A stretch of 35,501 nt of DNA from Treponema sp. J25 (GCF_004343725.1 NZ_PTQW01000056.1:1-35501), one strand, 5' to 3'; positions 7,683 to 18,453 are shown, counted from the stretch's first letter. Notes: generated by a model not told the origin, from the sequence alone. Program-made: numbers and translations.

Positions 7683-10511
7683 ATGGATAAGCTTATCATT
7701 AAAGGAGCCCGGGAACATAATTTAAAGAACATCGACCTTGTGCTTCCCCGGGATAAACTCATTGTGATTTCAGGCCTTTCTGGTTCGGGAAAGAGTTCCC
7801 TTGCCTTTGACACTATCTTTGCGGAGGGACAGCGACGCTACGTAGAAAGCCTTTCTGCCTATGCCCGTCAGTTTTTGGGGCGTATGGACAAGCCCGATGT
7901 GGACTATATTGAAGGGCTTTCGCCGGCCATTTCTATCGAACAAAAGACCACCCATCGGAACCCCCGTTCGACGGTGGGGACGGTGACGGAAATTTACGAT
8001 TACTATCGACTCCTCTACGCCCGTATCGGCATTCCCCACTGTCCCTCCTGTGGACGGGAAATCCGGGAACAATCGACAGACCAGATTATTGATACAATCC
8101 TGGCCCTGGGAGAGGGTGCGCGGGTCCAGATCCTTTCACCAGTGATCCGGGGAAAAAAGGGGGAGCATCAGAAAATACTCGAAGATGCCCGAAAGGCGGG
8201 TTTTGTTCGGGCCCGCATCGATGGACTGGTGGTACAGCTTGAGGACAGCATCAAACTGGATAAGCAAAAGAAACACACCATCGAGATTGTGGTGGACCGC
8301 CTCGTAGTCTCCCGGGAAAATCGATCCCGCCTTGCGGAAGCGGTAGAGCAGGCCCTGGAGACCGCCGAGGGCATCATGACGGTGTTGCATCAAACCCCGA
8401 ATGGGGAGGAAGAACTTTTCTTTAGCCGAACCAATGCCTGCCCTGACTGTGGTATTTCCATCCCCGAACTTCAGCCCCGGCTTTTTTCGTTTAATAATCC
8501 CTTTGGGGCATGCCCCGCCTGTACTGGCCTTGGAACCCGTATGGAGTTTGATCCGGACCTGGTAATCCCCGATAAGAGCCTTTCGTTTAATGAAGGGGGC
8601 TGCATTCCCTATAATCCCGATTCGGCCTGGAACCGGAGCCGTTTTGAAAGCCTGGCCCGGCATCTTCATTTTTCCCTTGATACCCCCTTTGAAGAGCTTC
8701 CTGCCCATGTGATGAAGGCGATCCTCTATGGTACCGATGAGGCTATCGATGTGCGCTACGAGAACCGGGATAAAACCGGCCGCTTTGAATACAGAACCCG
8801 TTTCCCTGGAATCCTGGAAGACCTGAAACGCCGGTACCTGGAAACCCAGTCGCCGGGAATCAAAGAATGGCTTGAAAAGTTTATGAGCCACCGTCCCTGT
8901 GAGGTCTGCGGGGGCAAGCGCTTAAAACCGGAGGCCCTGGCGGTAACCGTAGGGGGAAAGAATATCTGGGAACTGTCCCGGCTTTCGGTGGCCGAAAGCC
9001 TTGCTTTCTTTGAGCACCTGAGCCTTTCTTCTACGGAGCAAACCATCGCAGCCCAGATCCTTAAAGAAATCCGTGCCCGCCTTGGCTTTATGAAGAATGT
9101 GGGACTGGACTATCTTACCCTGGATCGGAGCGCCGCTACCCTTTCAGGCGGAGAGGCCCAGCGGATCCGCCTTGCTACCCAGATTGGGTCAAGCCTGGTG
9201 GGGGTGCTGTATATTCTCGATGAACCTTCTATCGGCCTCCATCAGCGGGATAATCAGCGGCTGATCGATACGCTGTTGTATCTGCGGGATATCGGTAACA
9301 CCCTTATCGTGGTAGAACACGACGAACAAACCCTGCGGGTGGCGGATCATATCGTGGACCTTGGGCCGGGGGCCGGGGTGCACGGAGGGCAGGTGGTTGC
9401 CCAGGGAACCCCCGAGGAGGTAATGCGGGTTCCAGAAAGCCTTACGGGCCAGTACCTGGCGGGAACCCTCTTTATGAAAATTCCGGAAGAACGGCGGAAA
9501 GGAAACGGCCAGTACCTCACTATTCGGGGAGCCCGGGAACATAACTTAAAAAACATCACCGTCTCGTTCCCCCTCGGGGCTTTTACGGTGATTACGGGAG
9601 TGTCCGGTTCCGGTAAATCGACCCTTTTATCGGATATCCTCTTCCCCGCCGTATCCAACCGGGTCAGCCGTACCAACTACGAAGAGGGAAGCTATGATAG
9701 TATCGAGGGCATTGAATACATCGACAAGGTAATCAACATAGATCAGAGTCCTATTGGACGTACACCCCGCTCTAATCCGGCCACCTATGTGGGGGTCTTT
9801 TCGGCTATCCGGGATCTGTTTGCTTCCCTCCCGGAGGCAAAGAGTCGGGGCTATAAACCGGGCCGTTTTTCCTTTAATGTTCGGGGCGGTCGCTGCGAAA
9901 ATTGTCAGGGCGATGGGACTATCAAAATCGAAATGAATTTTCTTCCCGATGTGTACATTACCTGCGACGTATGCCATGGAAAACGCTTTAATCGGGAAAC
10001 CCTGGAAGTCCGTTACAAGGGGAAAAATATCGCCGATGTATTGGATATGACCATCGAAGAGGCGGCCCTTTTTTTTGCGCCTATTCCGCCTATCGCGCGA
10101 AAACTGGAAACCCTCCTTTCGGTAGGGCTCGGCTATATCAAGCTTGGTCAGTCCGCCCTGACCCTTTCGGGGGGAGAAGCTCAGCGGGTAAAGCTTGCCC
10201 TGGAACTTTCTCGCCGTTCTACCGGCAAGACCCTGTACATTCTGGATGAACCCACCACGGGCCTCCACTTTGCGGATGTGAAACAGCTTATGGAAGTGAT
10301 TCATCGGCTGGTGGATCAGGGAAACACGGTGATCATGATTGAGCATAACCTGGATGTGATTCTCCAGGCGGATTATGTTATAGATCTGGGACCGGAAGGG
10401 GGAGATCGGGGGGGAGCGGTGGTGGTTACCGGGACCCCCGAAGAGGTTTCCCAGTGTGCCGAGTCCTATACCGGATACTACATTAAGGAACAATTACAGC
10501 GGGCACGATGA
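7683..10511 (+). CDS. uvrA: Excinuclease ABC subunit A
   Basis: UvrA recognises DNA damage and loads UvrB in nucleotide-excision repair. The 942-residue product starts [16 protein letters not shown], matching the conserved UvrA N-terminus and fixing the start. It has two ABC ATPase modules: Walker [11 protein letters not shown] (31-40) and [10 protein letters not shown] (about 639-648), each with an LSGGEAQR signature and an ILDEP Walker B. Zinc-binding cysteine pairs occur at CPSC (120-123), CPDC/CPAC (about residues 258-285) and CENC/CDVC (about 740-765). Length equals the family norm. The stop overlaps the start of the lptD-like gene by ATGA, an unusual coupling of repair and envelope genes. 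Confidence 0.98.
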   Translation: MDKLIIKGAREHNLKNIDLVLPRDKLIVISGLSGSGKSSLAFDTIFAEGQRRYVESLSAYARQFLGRMDKPDVDYIEGLSPAISIEQKTTHRNPRSTVGTVTEIYDYYRLLYARIGIPHCPSCGREIREQSTDQIIDTILALGEGARVQILSPVIRGKKGEHQKILEDARKAGFVRARIDGLVVQLEDSIKLDKQKKHTIEIVVDRLVVSRENRSRLAEAVEQALETAEGIMTVLHQTPNGEEELFFSRTNACPDCGISIPELQPRLFSFNNPFGACPACTGLGTRMEFDPDLVIPDKSLSFNEGGCIPYNPDSAWNRSRFESLARHLHFSLDTPFEELPAHVMKAILYGTDEAIDVRYENRDKTGRFEYRTRFPGILEDLKRRYLETQSPGIKEWLEKFMSHRPCEVCGGKRLKPEALAVTVGGKNIWELSRLSVAESLAFFEHLSLSSTEQTIAAQILKEIRARLGFMKNVGLDYLTLDRSAATLSGGEAQRIRLATQIGSSLVGVLYILDEPSIGLHQRDNQRLIDTLLYLRDIGNTLIVVEHDEQTLRVADHIVDLGPGAGVHGGQVVAQGTPEEVMRVPESLTGQYLAGTLFMKIPEERRKGNGQYLTIRGAREHNLKNITVSFPLGAFTVITGVSGSGKSTLLSDILFPAVSNRVSRTNYEEGSYDSIEGIEYIDKVINIDQSPIGRTPRSNPATYVGVFSAIRDLFASLPEAKSRGYKPGRFSFNVRGGRCENCQGDGTIKIEMNFLPDVYITCDVCHGKRFNRETLEVRYKGKNIADVLDMTIEEAALFFAPIPPIARKLETLLSVGLGYIKLGQSALTLSGGEAQRVKLALELSRRSTGKTLYILDEPTTGLHFADVKQLMEVIHRLVDQGNTVIMIEHNLDVILQADYVIDLGPEGGDRGGAVVVTGTPEEVSQCAESYTGYYIKEQLQRAR

Positions 10512-13500
10512 AACAGACACCTCTCCCTGTGGTAAGCATGATGGTCCTCGCGTGTTCCCTCTTGCTGGGACTTGCGGGGGGACTCTGGGCTCTCGATGGA
10601 ACAGAGGGTGGGGACACTGCCACCGGGGCGTTGCCTTCTTTACAACAGGGGGGGGCTTCGGAAGAAAGTCGCGGAACTCCTCCGCTCACCAAAGAACAGC
10701 AGATCCTTGAAATGGATATTGCCACCTCAAGCCTTCTGGAACTTGCCTCCTGGTGTCGGCGCCTGGGGCTTTCCGAAGGAGGAACCCGGGAAGAATTGCA
10801 GAACCGTCTGCGACAGTATTACGGTATCCCCCTGTCGAAAGGTAGTGATGCCTCCGGGAAAGAACAAATCAGTAGTTCGGAAAAACCAAAAACCCCAGAG
10901 AAGACTTCTTCCCCACGGACCATCGTGATAGAGTCGGCCGAACAAAGTGAGTTTTTTACCCTTGATGTGGTAAACGAAGAATACGCCCGGCTCCGTGGTA
11001 AGGTTCAAATTACGATAAAAGAAGGGGACACCAGCTATACCCTGTCGGCAGAAGAATTATTGTACAATAAAACCAGAAATCAATTATCTGCCCGGGGGAA
11101 TGTGATCTATACCAAAAAGAAAGGCGAAGTGATCGAAACGTTTCGTGGCACGGCCCTAAGCCTTAACCTGGACTCTTTATCGGGGGCCTTCCTGGGGGGC
11201 TTTTCTGAGCGGGCCATGGAAGGGAAATCCAATGCCTATAAATTTACAGGTCAGGTAATTTCCCGGGATGCGGAGGGATCCACGGTCCTGCAGGATGTGG
11301 ATATCACTACCGCTTCGGTAGAAGAGCCCTACTGGTCGATTCACGCCAGTAAGCTCTGGCTGCTTCCTGGCAACGATTGGGCTATTGCCCATGCGGTGCT
11401 TAAGGTGGGGGAACTCCCCTTGTTTTATATTCCTTTTCTGTATTTACCGGGGGATGAGGTAGTCTTTCATCCGGTGCTGGGATACCGGAATCGGGAAGGG
11501 TCTTTTGTCCAGACCACTACCTATCTCCTCGGGCGACCTAAGGCCTCTTCGTCCACAGAAAACTCCATTACCCGCTTGCTCGGTTCCAGCGAAAACGAAG
11601 AGCGGCGGTTGGAAGGGGTGTTTCTCAGGGCTACGGGGGAGCGGCGAAAAAGCGGGGATGAGGTTTCCCTGGCCATACTGTTTGATATGTATGCGAATCT
11701 AGGGGCCTATGGGGGACTTGAGCTTTCGATCCCCAAAAACGGAGCATGGGGAAAACAGGATGTATCGATGGGTATTGGGTTTAGCCGGACCATCTATCCA
11801 TTAGGAAGCTCTCTGTATTCCCCCTACAATCCCATCGATGGATCTATAGATTGGAATAGTGCCTATTTCTTGAACTGGATGGTTCCCTTTCGGTACCGTT
11901 TTAAAGCGACGGGCTCCCTTTCGTTAGGAACCTTCTCTCTCTCCTGGACAATACCGGTCTACTCCGATCCCTATGTGGACGATGATTTTCTCGATCGGAG
12001 CGAACAGATGGACTGGCTCAGTATGATAAAAGAAGGGGCCAGCGCAGGGAGCAGTAGTTCTAGTTCTTCTAATATTCTGGGATCCTATAATTTGCGTATT
12101 GGAGGAAGTGGGACAATCCCTACCGATGTTCTTAGCCCTCTGATTTCGAGTTTTACCGTCAATTCCCTCAGTTCTACCTTGATATTTAAAACCAAGAGTT
12201 CCACCCTCTATGCATCCAGTTCCTCTCCCTGGCAAAGCTTTTTTTATCCTTCCCAATGGACCCTGGCATCTTTCAGTGGGAATGTACGGGGGACCCTCTT
12301 TTCAAATAGTGTAAAAAAGAGTCCTTCATCGGAACTTATCTCTGAGGATGGGAAAAAGGCGAACCTTTTGGACAGTGCCCTCTCTCCTTGGACAGAAGAA
12401 AGGTCTCCACAAACAATACCTGGGGCAGAGGGACCGCAGAAACAAGCTGATACTTCTGATTCCTTTACCATACCGGCCCTTTCTCAAACCTTTGAAGGTT
12501 CAGGAGGGGCTCAGTATTTATGGAATGTGGAATACAGTCTTGATCCCACCGCTTCGTGGGATCTTCACTACCATTATAGCAAATGGAAAGAAGTATACGA
12601 AGTAAACTGGAGTGATATTAGTTACCTCTATTCTATATTAGGAATTAATGGTACTATTGCTTCGAATTTCTCCCGTAGTGATAACCTTTTCACTATGAGT
12701 TTTAAAATAGGGGGAAACGCAAACTGGCAACACTATCAGTACATTGATACCTCCGCATCGGATATCGATGCGAATAGCCTGCTCCTCTCAGCATACAAGG
12801 CTTCTGGATATTATCTTACTGCAGAAAGCACTTTTACCTTAAGGCCCCTCGTACAGGATGAGATGTGGAAGAATTCTCAGTTCCAGTATACCCTTAAAGG
12901 TAAATGGCTGAGTACGGTGTTTAATAACGATGTTCAGGATCCCCGATGGGACCTCCTCTGGGGAAGCTGGTCAAAGGACTATATCTCGAGCCACAGCCTT
13001 TCCGCCACTCTTTCGGCTCTTACGTCGTTAGGAGAACAATCCCTCGGCCTTTCGATGGAACTTCCCCCCCGGGAAAGCCTTTTGAGTGGGAATACCCGTC
13101 TTCAGTGGGGGGCCAGTTCTCTTTCTGCAAACACCTCTATTTCTAAACCCTTTGAAGATCCCCTTTTTAATCCTCTTACCGTTTCTGGTACGGTGGTGTT
13201 TGCTCCCCGGTTTCAATATAAACAGGATCTTACCTATACGCCGGAAGAAAAAAGTCTTACCTCCTGGATTTCTACCCTCTCGTGGTATGACCTTTCGGCT
13301 TCCCTTTCCTATGCCTATAGCAAGTCCTACCTTTTTAGTGGAGGTAAATGGACCCTTGCCTCCGACGAAGAGGCCCTTCGTCCTAAGGCTTTTCAACTTT
13401 CCTATGGGACTTCTCTCAATAACCTGGTATTCTGGAAAAACCGAATACAGGCAAGTTTGAATATTTCTTCTTCCTTAAGTCTTGATTTGCAGCGCTATAC

Positions 13501-13933
13501 CTACTCAAGTTTTACTTTTTCCCTGGGTACCACCGTAAAGATTCATGAGTTCCTCGATTTTTCGTTTACCAGTAAAAGTCAGAACCGGGTCATCTATCGT
13601 TATATTCAGTCCTGGCCCATCTGGGAGCAGTCGGTACAGGTACCCGGTGAACAGAATATGCTGGTGGATCTCCTCAATTCTTTTCGCTTTGATTCGGATA
13701 CGCTCCGCAAAAGTTCGGGGTTTAAGCTCCAGGCCTTATCGGTCAAGGCGGTACATTACATGGGGGACTGGACGGCCACTTTAACCACCGATCTTGAGCC
13801 CTATCTGGATACGTCCCAGCTTCCCTACCGGTATGCCTTTAACACCAAAGTGAGCTTTCTCGTCCAATGGATACCTATTTCGGAATTCAAAACCCAAACC
13901 TACTATGATAAGGATGGTTTTGTGTTTAAGTAG
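10508..13933 (+). CDS. LptD/OstA-like outer-membrane protein with N-terminal SAP-like motif
   Basis: The 1141-residue product has a signal peptide (hydrophobic 8-28, cleavage near WALDG). Residues about 140-260 form an OstA/LptA-like beta-jellyroll with phrases such as [20 protein letters not shown]. The remaining about 750 residues alternate aromatic and polar residues as in a large beta-barrel, rich in SS-containing loops. In LPS-bearing bacteria LptD inserts LPS in the outer membrane; treponemes lack classical LPS, so the cargo here is probably another glycolipid (inference). Between the signal and the OstA domain, residues about 74-106 resemble a SAP motif. An 8-G tract (10648-10655) lies at codons 47-50. 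The C-terminus is DGFVFK, not ending in an aromatic residue. Confidence 0.82.
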   Translation: MKQTPLPVVSMMVLACSLLLGLAGGLWALDGTEGGDTATGALPSLQQGGASEESRGTPPLTKEQQILEMDIATSSLLELASWCRRLGLSEGGTREELQNRLRQYYGIPLSKGSDASGKEQISSSEKPKTPEKTSSPRTIVIESAEQSEFFTLDVVNEEYARLRGKVQITIKEGDTSYTLSAEELLYNKTRNQLSARGNVIYTKKKGEVIETFRGTALSLNLDSLSGAFLGGFSERAMEGKSNAYKFTGQVISRDAEGSTVLQDVDITTASVEEPYWSIHASKLWLLPGNDWAIAHAVLKVGELPLFYIPFLYLPGDEVVFHPVLGYRNREGSFVQTTTYLLGRPKASSSTENSITRLLGSSENEERRLEGVFLRATGERRKSGDEVSLAILFDMYANLGAYGGLELSIPKNGAWGKQDVSMGIGFSRTIYPLGSSLYSPYNPIDGSIDWNSAYFLNWMVPFRYRFKATGSLSLGTFSLSWTIPVYSDPYVDDDFLDRSEQMDWLSMIKEGASAGSSSSSSSNILGSYNLRIGGSGTIPTDVLSPLISSFTVNSLSSTLIFKTKSSTLYASSSSPWQSFFYPSQWTLASFSGNVRGTLFSNSVKKSPSSELISEDGKKANLLDSALSPWTEERSPQTIPGAEGPQKQADTSDSFTIPALSQTFEGSGGAQYLWNVEYSLDPTASWDLHYHYSKWKEVYEVNWSDISYLYSILGINGTIASNFSRSDNLFTMSFKIGGNANWQHYQYIDTSASDIDANSLLLSAYKASGYYLTAESTFTLRPLVQDEMWKNSQFQYTLKGKWLSTVFNNDVQDPRWDLLWGSWSKDYISSHSLSATLSALTSLGEQSLGLSMELPPRESLLSGNTRLQWGASSLSANTSISKPFEDPLFNPLTVSGTVVFAPRFQYKQDLTYTPEEKSLTSWISTLSWYDLSASLSYAYSKSYLFSGGKWTLASDEEALRPKAFQLSYGTSLNNLVFWKNRIQASLNISSSLSLDLQRYTYSSFTFSLGTTVKIHEFLDFSFTSKSQNRVIYRYIQSWPIWEQSVQVPGEQNMLVDLLNSFRFDSDTLRKSSGFKLQALSVKAVHYMGDWTATLTTDLEPYLDTSQLPYRYAFNTKVSFLVQWIPISEFKTQTYYDKDGFVFK

Positions 13934-13943
13934 AGGTTTGGAC

Positions 13944-13972
13944 CTACCCCTTAAAAGATGCGGTAGTTTTTT
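13944..13972 (+). terminator. Possible Rho-independent terminator after the lptD-like gene
   Basis: CTACC (13944-13948) pairs with GGTAG (13962-13966) and is followed at once by six Ts (13967-13972). The stem is short and the loop is 13 nt, so it is weak, but its place 11 bp after the stop codon and before a new promoter supports it. Confidence 0.45.
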
Positions 13973-14007
13973 GAGGGTGGCTCCTGTTTTGTAAACAGAC
14001 AGGGTGC

Positions 14008-14036
14008 TGGCGCCCCTCTATTGACTTGTGGCGCCC
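14008..14036. promoter_or_regulatory. Twin TGGCGCCC sites flanking the phoH -35 box, candidate operator
   Basis: TGGCGCCC occurs at 14008-14015 and again at 14029-14036. The copies start exactly 21 bp apart, two turns of the helix, and each contains the palindrome GGCGCC. One lies upstream of the -35 box and the other inside the -35/-10 spacer, a position expected for a regulator that blocks RNA polymerase. The two copies could also pair as a hairpin. An inverted repeat CTGTTT/AAACAG (13984-13998) lies just upstream. No regulator is known to me for these sites. Confidence 0.4.
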
Positions 14037-14048
14037 TTGGTCTATACA
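14021..14048 (+). promoter_or_regulatory. Sigma-70-type promoter of the phoH operon
   Basis: TTGACT (14021-14026) and TATACA (14043-14048) are separated by 16 bp; TACACT (14045-14050) is an alternative -10 at 18 bp. Transcription from about 14055 would leave a short leader containing the AGAGGT ribosome-binding site. This shows that the TTG at 14021 is the -35 box and not a start codon. Confidence 0.6.
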
Positions 14049-14068
14049 CTAAACAACTAGAGGTAACT

Positions 14069-15031
14069 TTGGAGGATAGTATAACTATTGTCCTGGAAAA
14101 CCCCGCTATTTTAAGCGGCGTTTGCGGGGCAAACGACGACAACCTGCGGGTTATCGAAAGGGCTCTGGGGGGGATTATTTCCACCCGGGGGAATGAACTG
14201 CGGTTTTCCAGTGCCGATAGGGCCGTGAGCGGCCTCTTTAAGCAGATTATTGAACATTTGATTGTAGCGGTACAGGAAGGGGAACATCCTTCCCCTGAGT
14301 ATGTACGTACCCTCACGGCGACGATGATCGATGCCCCTGAAAGGGCTGTGTCGGTGGATCCCCTGAGAGAGGCCGCCATTGTGATACCCAGTGGGTTTGG
14401 GAGGGTTTACCCGCGGAGTATTAATCAGGCTCGCTATGTACAGGCCCTCAGGACCCATGATGTGGTGTTTTGTGTTGGTCCCGCGGGAACAGGAAAGACC
14501 TTCCTTGCTGTGGCGGAGGCCCTAAGACAGGTCCTTTCAAAAAAACGAAGGAAACTTGTGCTTACCCGGCCGGTGGTAGAAGCGGGGGAAAGCCTCGGTT
14601 TCTTGCCAGGGGATCTCGCCCAAAAGATAAACCCCTACCTCAGGCCCCTTTACGATGCGATGGAGGCCCTTATCCCCTACGAAACAATCCGCCGCATGGA
14701 AGAATCCCGGATCATCGAGATTGCTCCCCTGGCGTATATGCGGGGACGCAGCCTGAACGACTGTATTATCATCCTGGACGAAGCCCAGAACACCACCCGG
14801 GAACAGATGAAAATGTTCCTTACCCGTATTGGAGAGGGATCCCAGGCGGTGATCACCGGGGACACTACTCAGATCGATCTGCCTCGCCGCAGTGATTCGG
14901 GATTGCTCCATGCGATTTCTATACTCCATGATGTGGAAGGGCTCTATTTTGCCTACCTTAACACGGGGGATGTGGTCCGCAATCCCCTCATAAAGAAGAT
15001 AATTCAAGCCTATGAAAACGACCATTCCTGA
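14069..15031 (+). CDS. phoH: PhoH-like ATPase
   Basis: A PhoH/PhoL-family P-loop ATPase of about 320 residues, linked in many bacteria to RNA metabolism beside ybeY. Walker A GPAGTGKT lies at about 137-144, Walker B ILDEAQN at about 235-241, with RPVVEAGESLGFLPGD and the ITGDTTQID sensor motif between and after them. I choose TTG at 14069: AGAGGT sits 5 nt upstream, family members begin near this point, and the longer frame from 14021 would start inside the promoter. The next gene starts 20 bp before this stop. It opens the phoH-pgpH-ybeY-corC-TPR operon. Confidence 0.9.
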   Translation: MEDSITIVLENPAILSGVCGANDDNLRVIERALGGIISTRGNELRFSSADRAVSGLFKQIIEHLIVAVQEGEHPSPEYVRTLTATMIDAPERAVSVDPLREAAIVIPSGFGRVYPRSINQARYVQALRTHDVVFCVGPAGTGKTFLAVAEALRQVLSKKRRKLVLTRPVVEAGESLGFLPGDLAQKINPYLRPLYDAMEALIPYETIRRMEESRIIEIAPLAYMRGRSLNDCIIILDEAQNTTREQMKMFLTRIGEGSQAVITGDTTQIDLPRRSDSGLLHAISILHDVEGLYFAYLNTGDVVRNPLIKKIIQAYENDHS

Positions 15032-17210
15032 AATTTTCTCTTCTCTTTTTAAACCATTCCGCCGAGTTCCCCTCGTGGCTGCAGGAGTCTCCTGTATAAT
15101 TGTAGGGTTTTTCGTCGTGGTAACGGGAAGTTCTAGTCAGCTTTCTGATTACAAGCGGGAATTCGAAGTGGGCCGGGTGGCCGATCGGGATGTGATTGCC
15201 GAGCGTTCGGTTACCTACGTGGACGAGGAAGCTACCCGTTCCCGAATCGAGGCCCAGGAACGGCTGGTCCCGGCGGTGTTTAAATATTCCCATGAAATTA
15301 CCCGGGATGTGTATGCCTCCTTTTCTCGTTTTTCTTCCCAGGTGAGTACCCTCTTTAAGCATCAGGTTTCTCTAGATACCTTCCGTCTTACCATTCAAGG
15401 GGAATATCCCAATATGTTTTCCCAGGAAACCCTGGAAATCCTTTTTAAGAACCCCAGCAGAGATCGTTTCCTGGGGTACGCAGAATCGGTGTTACGGACG
15501 GTAATGGAGAATGGGGTATTTGCTCCCATTAAGGTTTCCCTCGATCAATATAACCCCGACGTTGTAGAGATCCTCCGACGAGATGGGGGGCGTTTGCAAC
15601 GGGAACAATTGCAGATAACCCGCATCGTGACCATGCAGAGCCTTAAGGCGCGGATCCAGGAGATTGTCTCCTCGGGGGCCTATCCTACTGCGTTTGCCAC
15701 GATTGCCCCGGGTCTTCTCATGCCTTTTATTATGGAAAACGTCTTTTTTTCTCCTGAAGAAACCCGGGCAAAGATAGAGGAACTCCGTTCTCGTTTGGAA
15801 CCGGTCACAAAACGTATTGAAGAGGGGGAAAAAATAATCCGAAAAGGTTTTATCGTTTCAAAGGAAGACCTGGCAAAAGTACAGGCCCTGGAACAAAGTT
15901 TAAACCGACCTGACCCGGTGCATCTTATAGGACAGCTTGGCCTTTTGGTACTTTTTACGGTGGGAATCCTTTTGCTCTATAGTCCCCTGGTAAGTGGATT
16001 ATCCCTCGGATCCCGGCAGATATACCTTATTGCGACCCTGACCACCCTGTATATCCTGGAGGCCCTCTTTATTCAGCACAGTTCATTGCAAATTGGGGAA
16101 TTACCCCTTAGCGTGGTATTCCCTACAGCCCTCTGGATCATGCTGGTTTCAATCCTTGTGGGGGTTCGGCCTGCCCTGATAATGGCCTTCGTGAACCCCT
16201 TTGTGCTCCTTGCAACCGGTTATTTTGACGTGGGGGCTTTTTTATTTGCTACCCTATCGGGGGTGGCCAGTGTCTTTGCCCTTCAAGGGGCTGAGCGACG
16301 GATGGATCTTATCCGGGCAAGCCTTATCATCGCTGCCGTTCAGGCGACGTTCTTAGTGTTTTTCCTGTTGTATGAGCGGGCCCCTCTTTCCTCCTATGGA
16401 CCGGTCCTGTTCTGGGGGGCTTTCAATGGCATGACCTGCGGCATGCTTCTCCTGGGCTTCCTGGCCCCGCTGGAACAGCTGCTGAATGTGGCCACCCCCT
16501 TCCGGCTCATGGAACTTTCGGATCTTAATGCACCGGCCTTGAAACGGCTTCTTACCCTTGCGCCAGGGACGTACAGCCATTCGGTGACTGTGGCAAACCT
16601 GGCCGAATCGGCCTGCCGGGATATTGGGGCCAATGCCCTCCTTGCCCGGGTGGGAGCCTATTATCATGATATTGGGAAGATGGAACAGAGTGAATATTTT
16701 ATAGAAAATCAAAATGGATATAATAAACATGATGAACTGGAAGATCCCTTCCTTTCGGCGACGGTGATTCGCAGTCATGTAAAGCTGGGAGTAGAGAAGG
16801 CCCGTGCGCTTGGTCTCCCTCAGGAAGTAATTGATATTATCGCGGAGCATCACGGTAATTCGGTGATAGCCTGGTTTTATAATGAGGCCCTGAAAAAGGA
16901 TGATGCCGCCCAGGTCGCCGATTTTTCCTATCCCGGCAATCCCCCTCGCTCAAGGGAAGCCGCTGTGGTCATGCTTGCCGATACGGTGGAGGCGGCGGTG
17001 CGGACCCTGAAAAAACCCACCATGGCCAGGCTTGAAAAATTCATTCAGGAACTGATTATGGACAAATTTGAACAGGGACAGCTTTCCCAATCTGAACTGA
17101 CCTTTCGGGATCTGGAAATAATCAAGAATTCTTTTGTAAAGGTCCTGGCAGGGCACTATCATACCCGAATAGAATATCCAAAGGCTCTCTTTAAAGAGGC
17201 TCTCCCATGA
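15012..17210 (+). CDS. pgpH: 7TM-HD phosphohydrolase, PgpH-type c-di-AMP phosphodiesterase
   Basis: The 732-residue product has an N-terminal membrane anchor (about 18-40), a large extracytoplasmic 7TMR-HDED domain (about 45-305), a bundle of transmembrane helices (about 308-490) and a cytoplasmic HD domain. In the latter YSHSVTVANLAE supplies the first His, YYHDIGK the HD pair (His552, Asp553), and EHHGN and MLADTVEA the remaining metal ligands. PgpH proteins hydrolyse c-di-AMP to pApA; specificity here is inferred from architecture. The gene overlaps phoH by 20 bp and ybeY by ATGA. The order phoH-pgpH-ybeY-corC is conserved widely. Confidence 0.92.
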   Translation: MKTTIPEIFSSLFKPFRRVPLVAAGVSCIIVGFFVVVTGSSSQLSDYKREFEVGRVADRDVIAERSVTYVDEEATRSRIEAQERLVPAVFKYSHEITRDVYASFSRFSSQVSTLFKHQVSLDTFRLTIQGEYPNMFSQETLEILFKNPSRDRFLGYAESVLRTVMENGVFAPIKVSLDQYNPDVVEILRRDGGRLQREQLQITRIVTMQSLKARIQEIVSSGAYPTAFATIAPGLLMPFIMENVFFSPEETRAKIEELRSRLEPVTKRIEEGEKIIRKGFIVSKEDLAKVQALEQSLNRPDPVHLIGQLGLLVLFTVGILLLYSPLVSGLSLGSRQIYLIATLTTLYILEALFIQHSSLQIGELPLSVVFPTALWIMLVSILVGVRPALIMAFVNPFVLLATGYFDVGAFLFATLSGVASVFALQGAERRMDLIRASLIIAAVQATFLVFFLLYERAPLSSYGPVLFWGAFNGMTCGMLLLGFLAPLEQLLNVATPFRLMELSDLNAPALKRLLTLAPGTYSHSVTVANLAESACRDIGANALLARVGAYYHDIGKMEQSEYFIENQNGYNKHDELEDPFLSATVIRSHVKLGVEKARALGLPQEVIDIIAEHHGNSVIAWFYNEALKKDDAAQVADFSYPGNPPRSREAAVVMLADTVEAAVRTLKKPTMARLEKFIQELIMDKFEQGQLSQSELTFRDLEIIKNSFVKVLAGHYHTRIEYPKALFKEALP

Positions 17211-17665
17211 ACCGGGTCGCTCTTGTGGCAGAAGATTGCGAACTACCGCCGTGGTCATCTCGCCTGGAATCCTTTATGCTGCGGGTTTTGGAAGTGCTCA
17301 AGAAGGATCGGTGGGAAGTATCCCTTGTGCTCTGTACCAATAAACTTATGACTCAATTGAATTCTCAGTATCGAGGAAAAAACGAAAGCACCGATGTTCT
17401 TTCCTTTGCGTTAGGGGAAACCTATCAAGATGAAGAAGGAGAGGAAGTATTCCTTGCGGGGGACCTGGTGATTTCTCTGGAAACCCTGGAAGAAAATGCC
17501 CGATATTTCAACGTTTCTGTGGATGAGGAGTTACGTCGCCTCGTGATTCATGGTATTCTTCATCTGGCGGGGATGGATCATGCTACCAATGATCAGAAAG
17601 AACCCATGCTGATCTTGCAGGAGCAAATTCTGGCGGAGCTATCGGAGGAGAAGGTCCTTCTATGA
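17207..17665 (+). CDS. ybeY: Endoribonuclease YbeY
   Basis: A 152-residue YbeY/UPF0054 metalloprotein needed for 16S rRNA maturation and ribosome quality control. The zinc motif HGILHLAGMDH supplies His115, His119 and His125, and NESTDVLSFALG upstream is the family-typical strand segment. Length is normal. It overlaps pgpH at its start and corC at its end, both by ATGA, so the three are translationally coupled. Confidence 0.95.
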   Translation: MNRVALVAEDCELPPWSSRLESFMLRVLEVLKKDRWEVSLVLCTNKLMTQLNSQYRGKNESTDVLSFALGETYQDEEGEEVFLAGDLVISLETLEENARYFNVSVDEELRRLVIHGILHLAGMDHATNDQKEPMLILQEQILAELSEEKVLL

Positions 17666-18453
17666 AGAATCTCAAGGAGCTTTTAAAAAAGGCCTTTTCA
17701 GCGGGAAAGAACGAAGAAATAGAAGAATTTGAGAACCTTGAATCGGATAAGCAGGATATGATTCGAGGGGTGGTGGAACTTTCTGAGACGACCGTCAAAG
17801 AGGTCATGGTGCCCCGCATCGATACGGTGTTTATCGCCCTTGATAGTCCCTTCGAAGAAATGCTGGAAAAAATCGCCGAAAGCGGCCATTCCCGTTTTCC
17901 CGTGTACAAGGATACCATAGATAATGTGATAGGGATCCTTTATGTGAAGGATCTCTTACGTCAACTGGTAAAAAACAAACATGCCCCTTTCCCTATTCAG
18001 GATATCCTGCGGCGCCCCTTTTTTGTTCCTGAAACCAAGCGGATCGATGACCTTTTGCGGGAATTGCGGCGTAAGCGGGTGCACATTGCGGTGGTGGTGG
18101 ATGAATACGGAGGTGTTTCGGGTATCGTCTGCATGGAAGACATTATCGAAGAAATCGTGGGGGATATCCAGGATGAATTTGATAATGAGCGGGAAGACCT
18201 GATCCAACTGGGAGAAGGGGTCTATCTTTGTGATGCCCGGATAAACCTGGAGGATCTCTCGGAAGAACTGGGCATACCCCTTCCTACAGAGGATTTTGAT
18301 ACCCTGGGAGGTTTTGTGTTCGACCTTTTTGGAAAGATTCCAGTAAAATACGAAAAAGCCACCTATGAGGGTCATGACTTTATTATCCAGGAAATGGAAG
18401 GGCATAAGATCCTTACCGTAAAGGTTATTCTCCGACGGGACCAAAAGAAATGA
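17662..18453 (+). CDS. CBS-pair protein with CorC/HlyC domain (CorC/TlyC type)
   Basis: The 263-residue soluble protein lacks the DUF21 membrane domain of the longer CorB/HlyC forms. After a charged N-terminus, two CBS motifs span about 50-175 (VMVPRIDTVF... and VVVDEYGGVSGIVCMEDIIEEIVGDI), followed by a CorC_HlyC domain (about 190-262) with LPTEDFDTLGGFVFD. Such proteins bind adenine nucleotides through the CBS pair and affect Mg2+/Co2+ handling; spirochaetal relatives are called TlyC (haemolysin C), a name not proof of haemolysis. It is coupled to ybeY upstream and to the TPR gene downstream through ATGA overlaps. Confidence 0.88.
   Translation: MKNLKELLKKAFSAGKNEEIEEFENLESDKQDMIRGVVELSETTVKEVMVPRIDTVFIALDSPFEEMLEKIAESGHSRFPVYKDTIDNVIGILYVKDLLRQLVKNKHAPFPIQDILRRPFFVPETKRIDDLLRELRRKRVHIAVVVDEYGGVSGIVCMEDIIEEIVGDIQDEFDNEREDLIQLGEGVYLCDARINLEDLSEELGIPLPTEDFDTLGGFVFDLFGKIPVKYEKATYEGHDFIIQEMEGHKILTVKVILRRDQKK

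Noticed and set aside
14021-14068. Upstream TTG start for phoH adding 16 residues
   Set aside because: The TTG is the -35 box of the promoter, there is no ribosome-binding site before it, and family alignment favours the TTG at 14069 preceded by AGAGGT.
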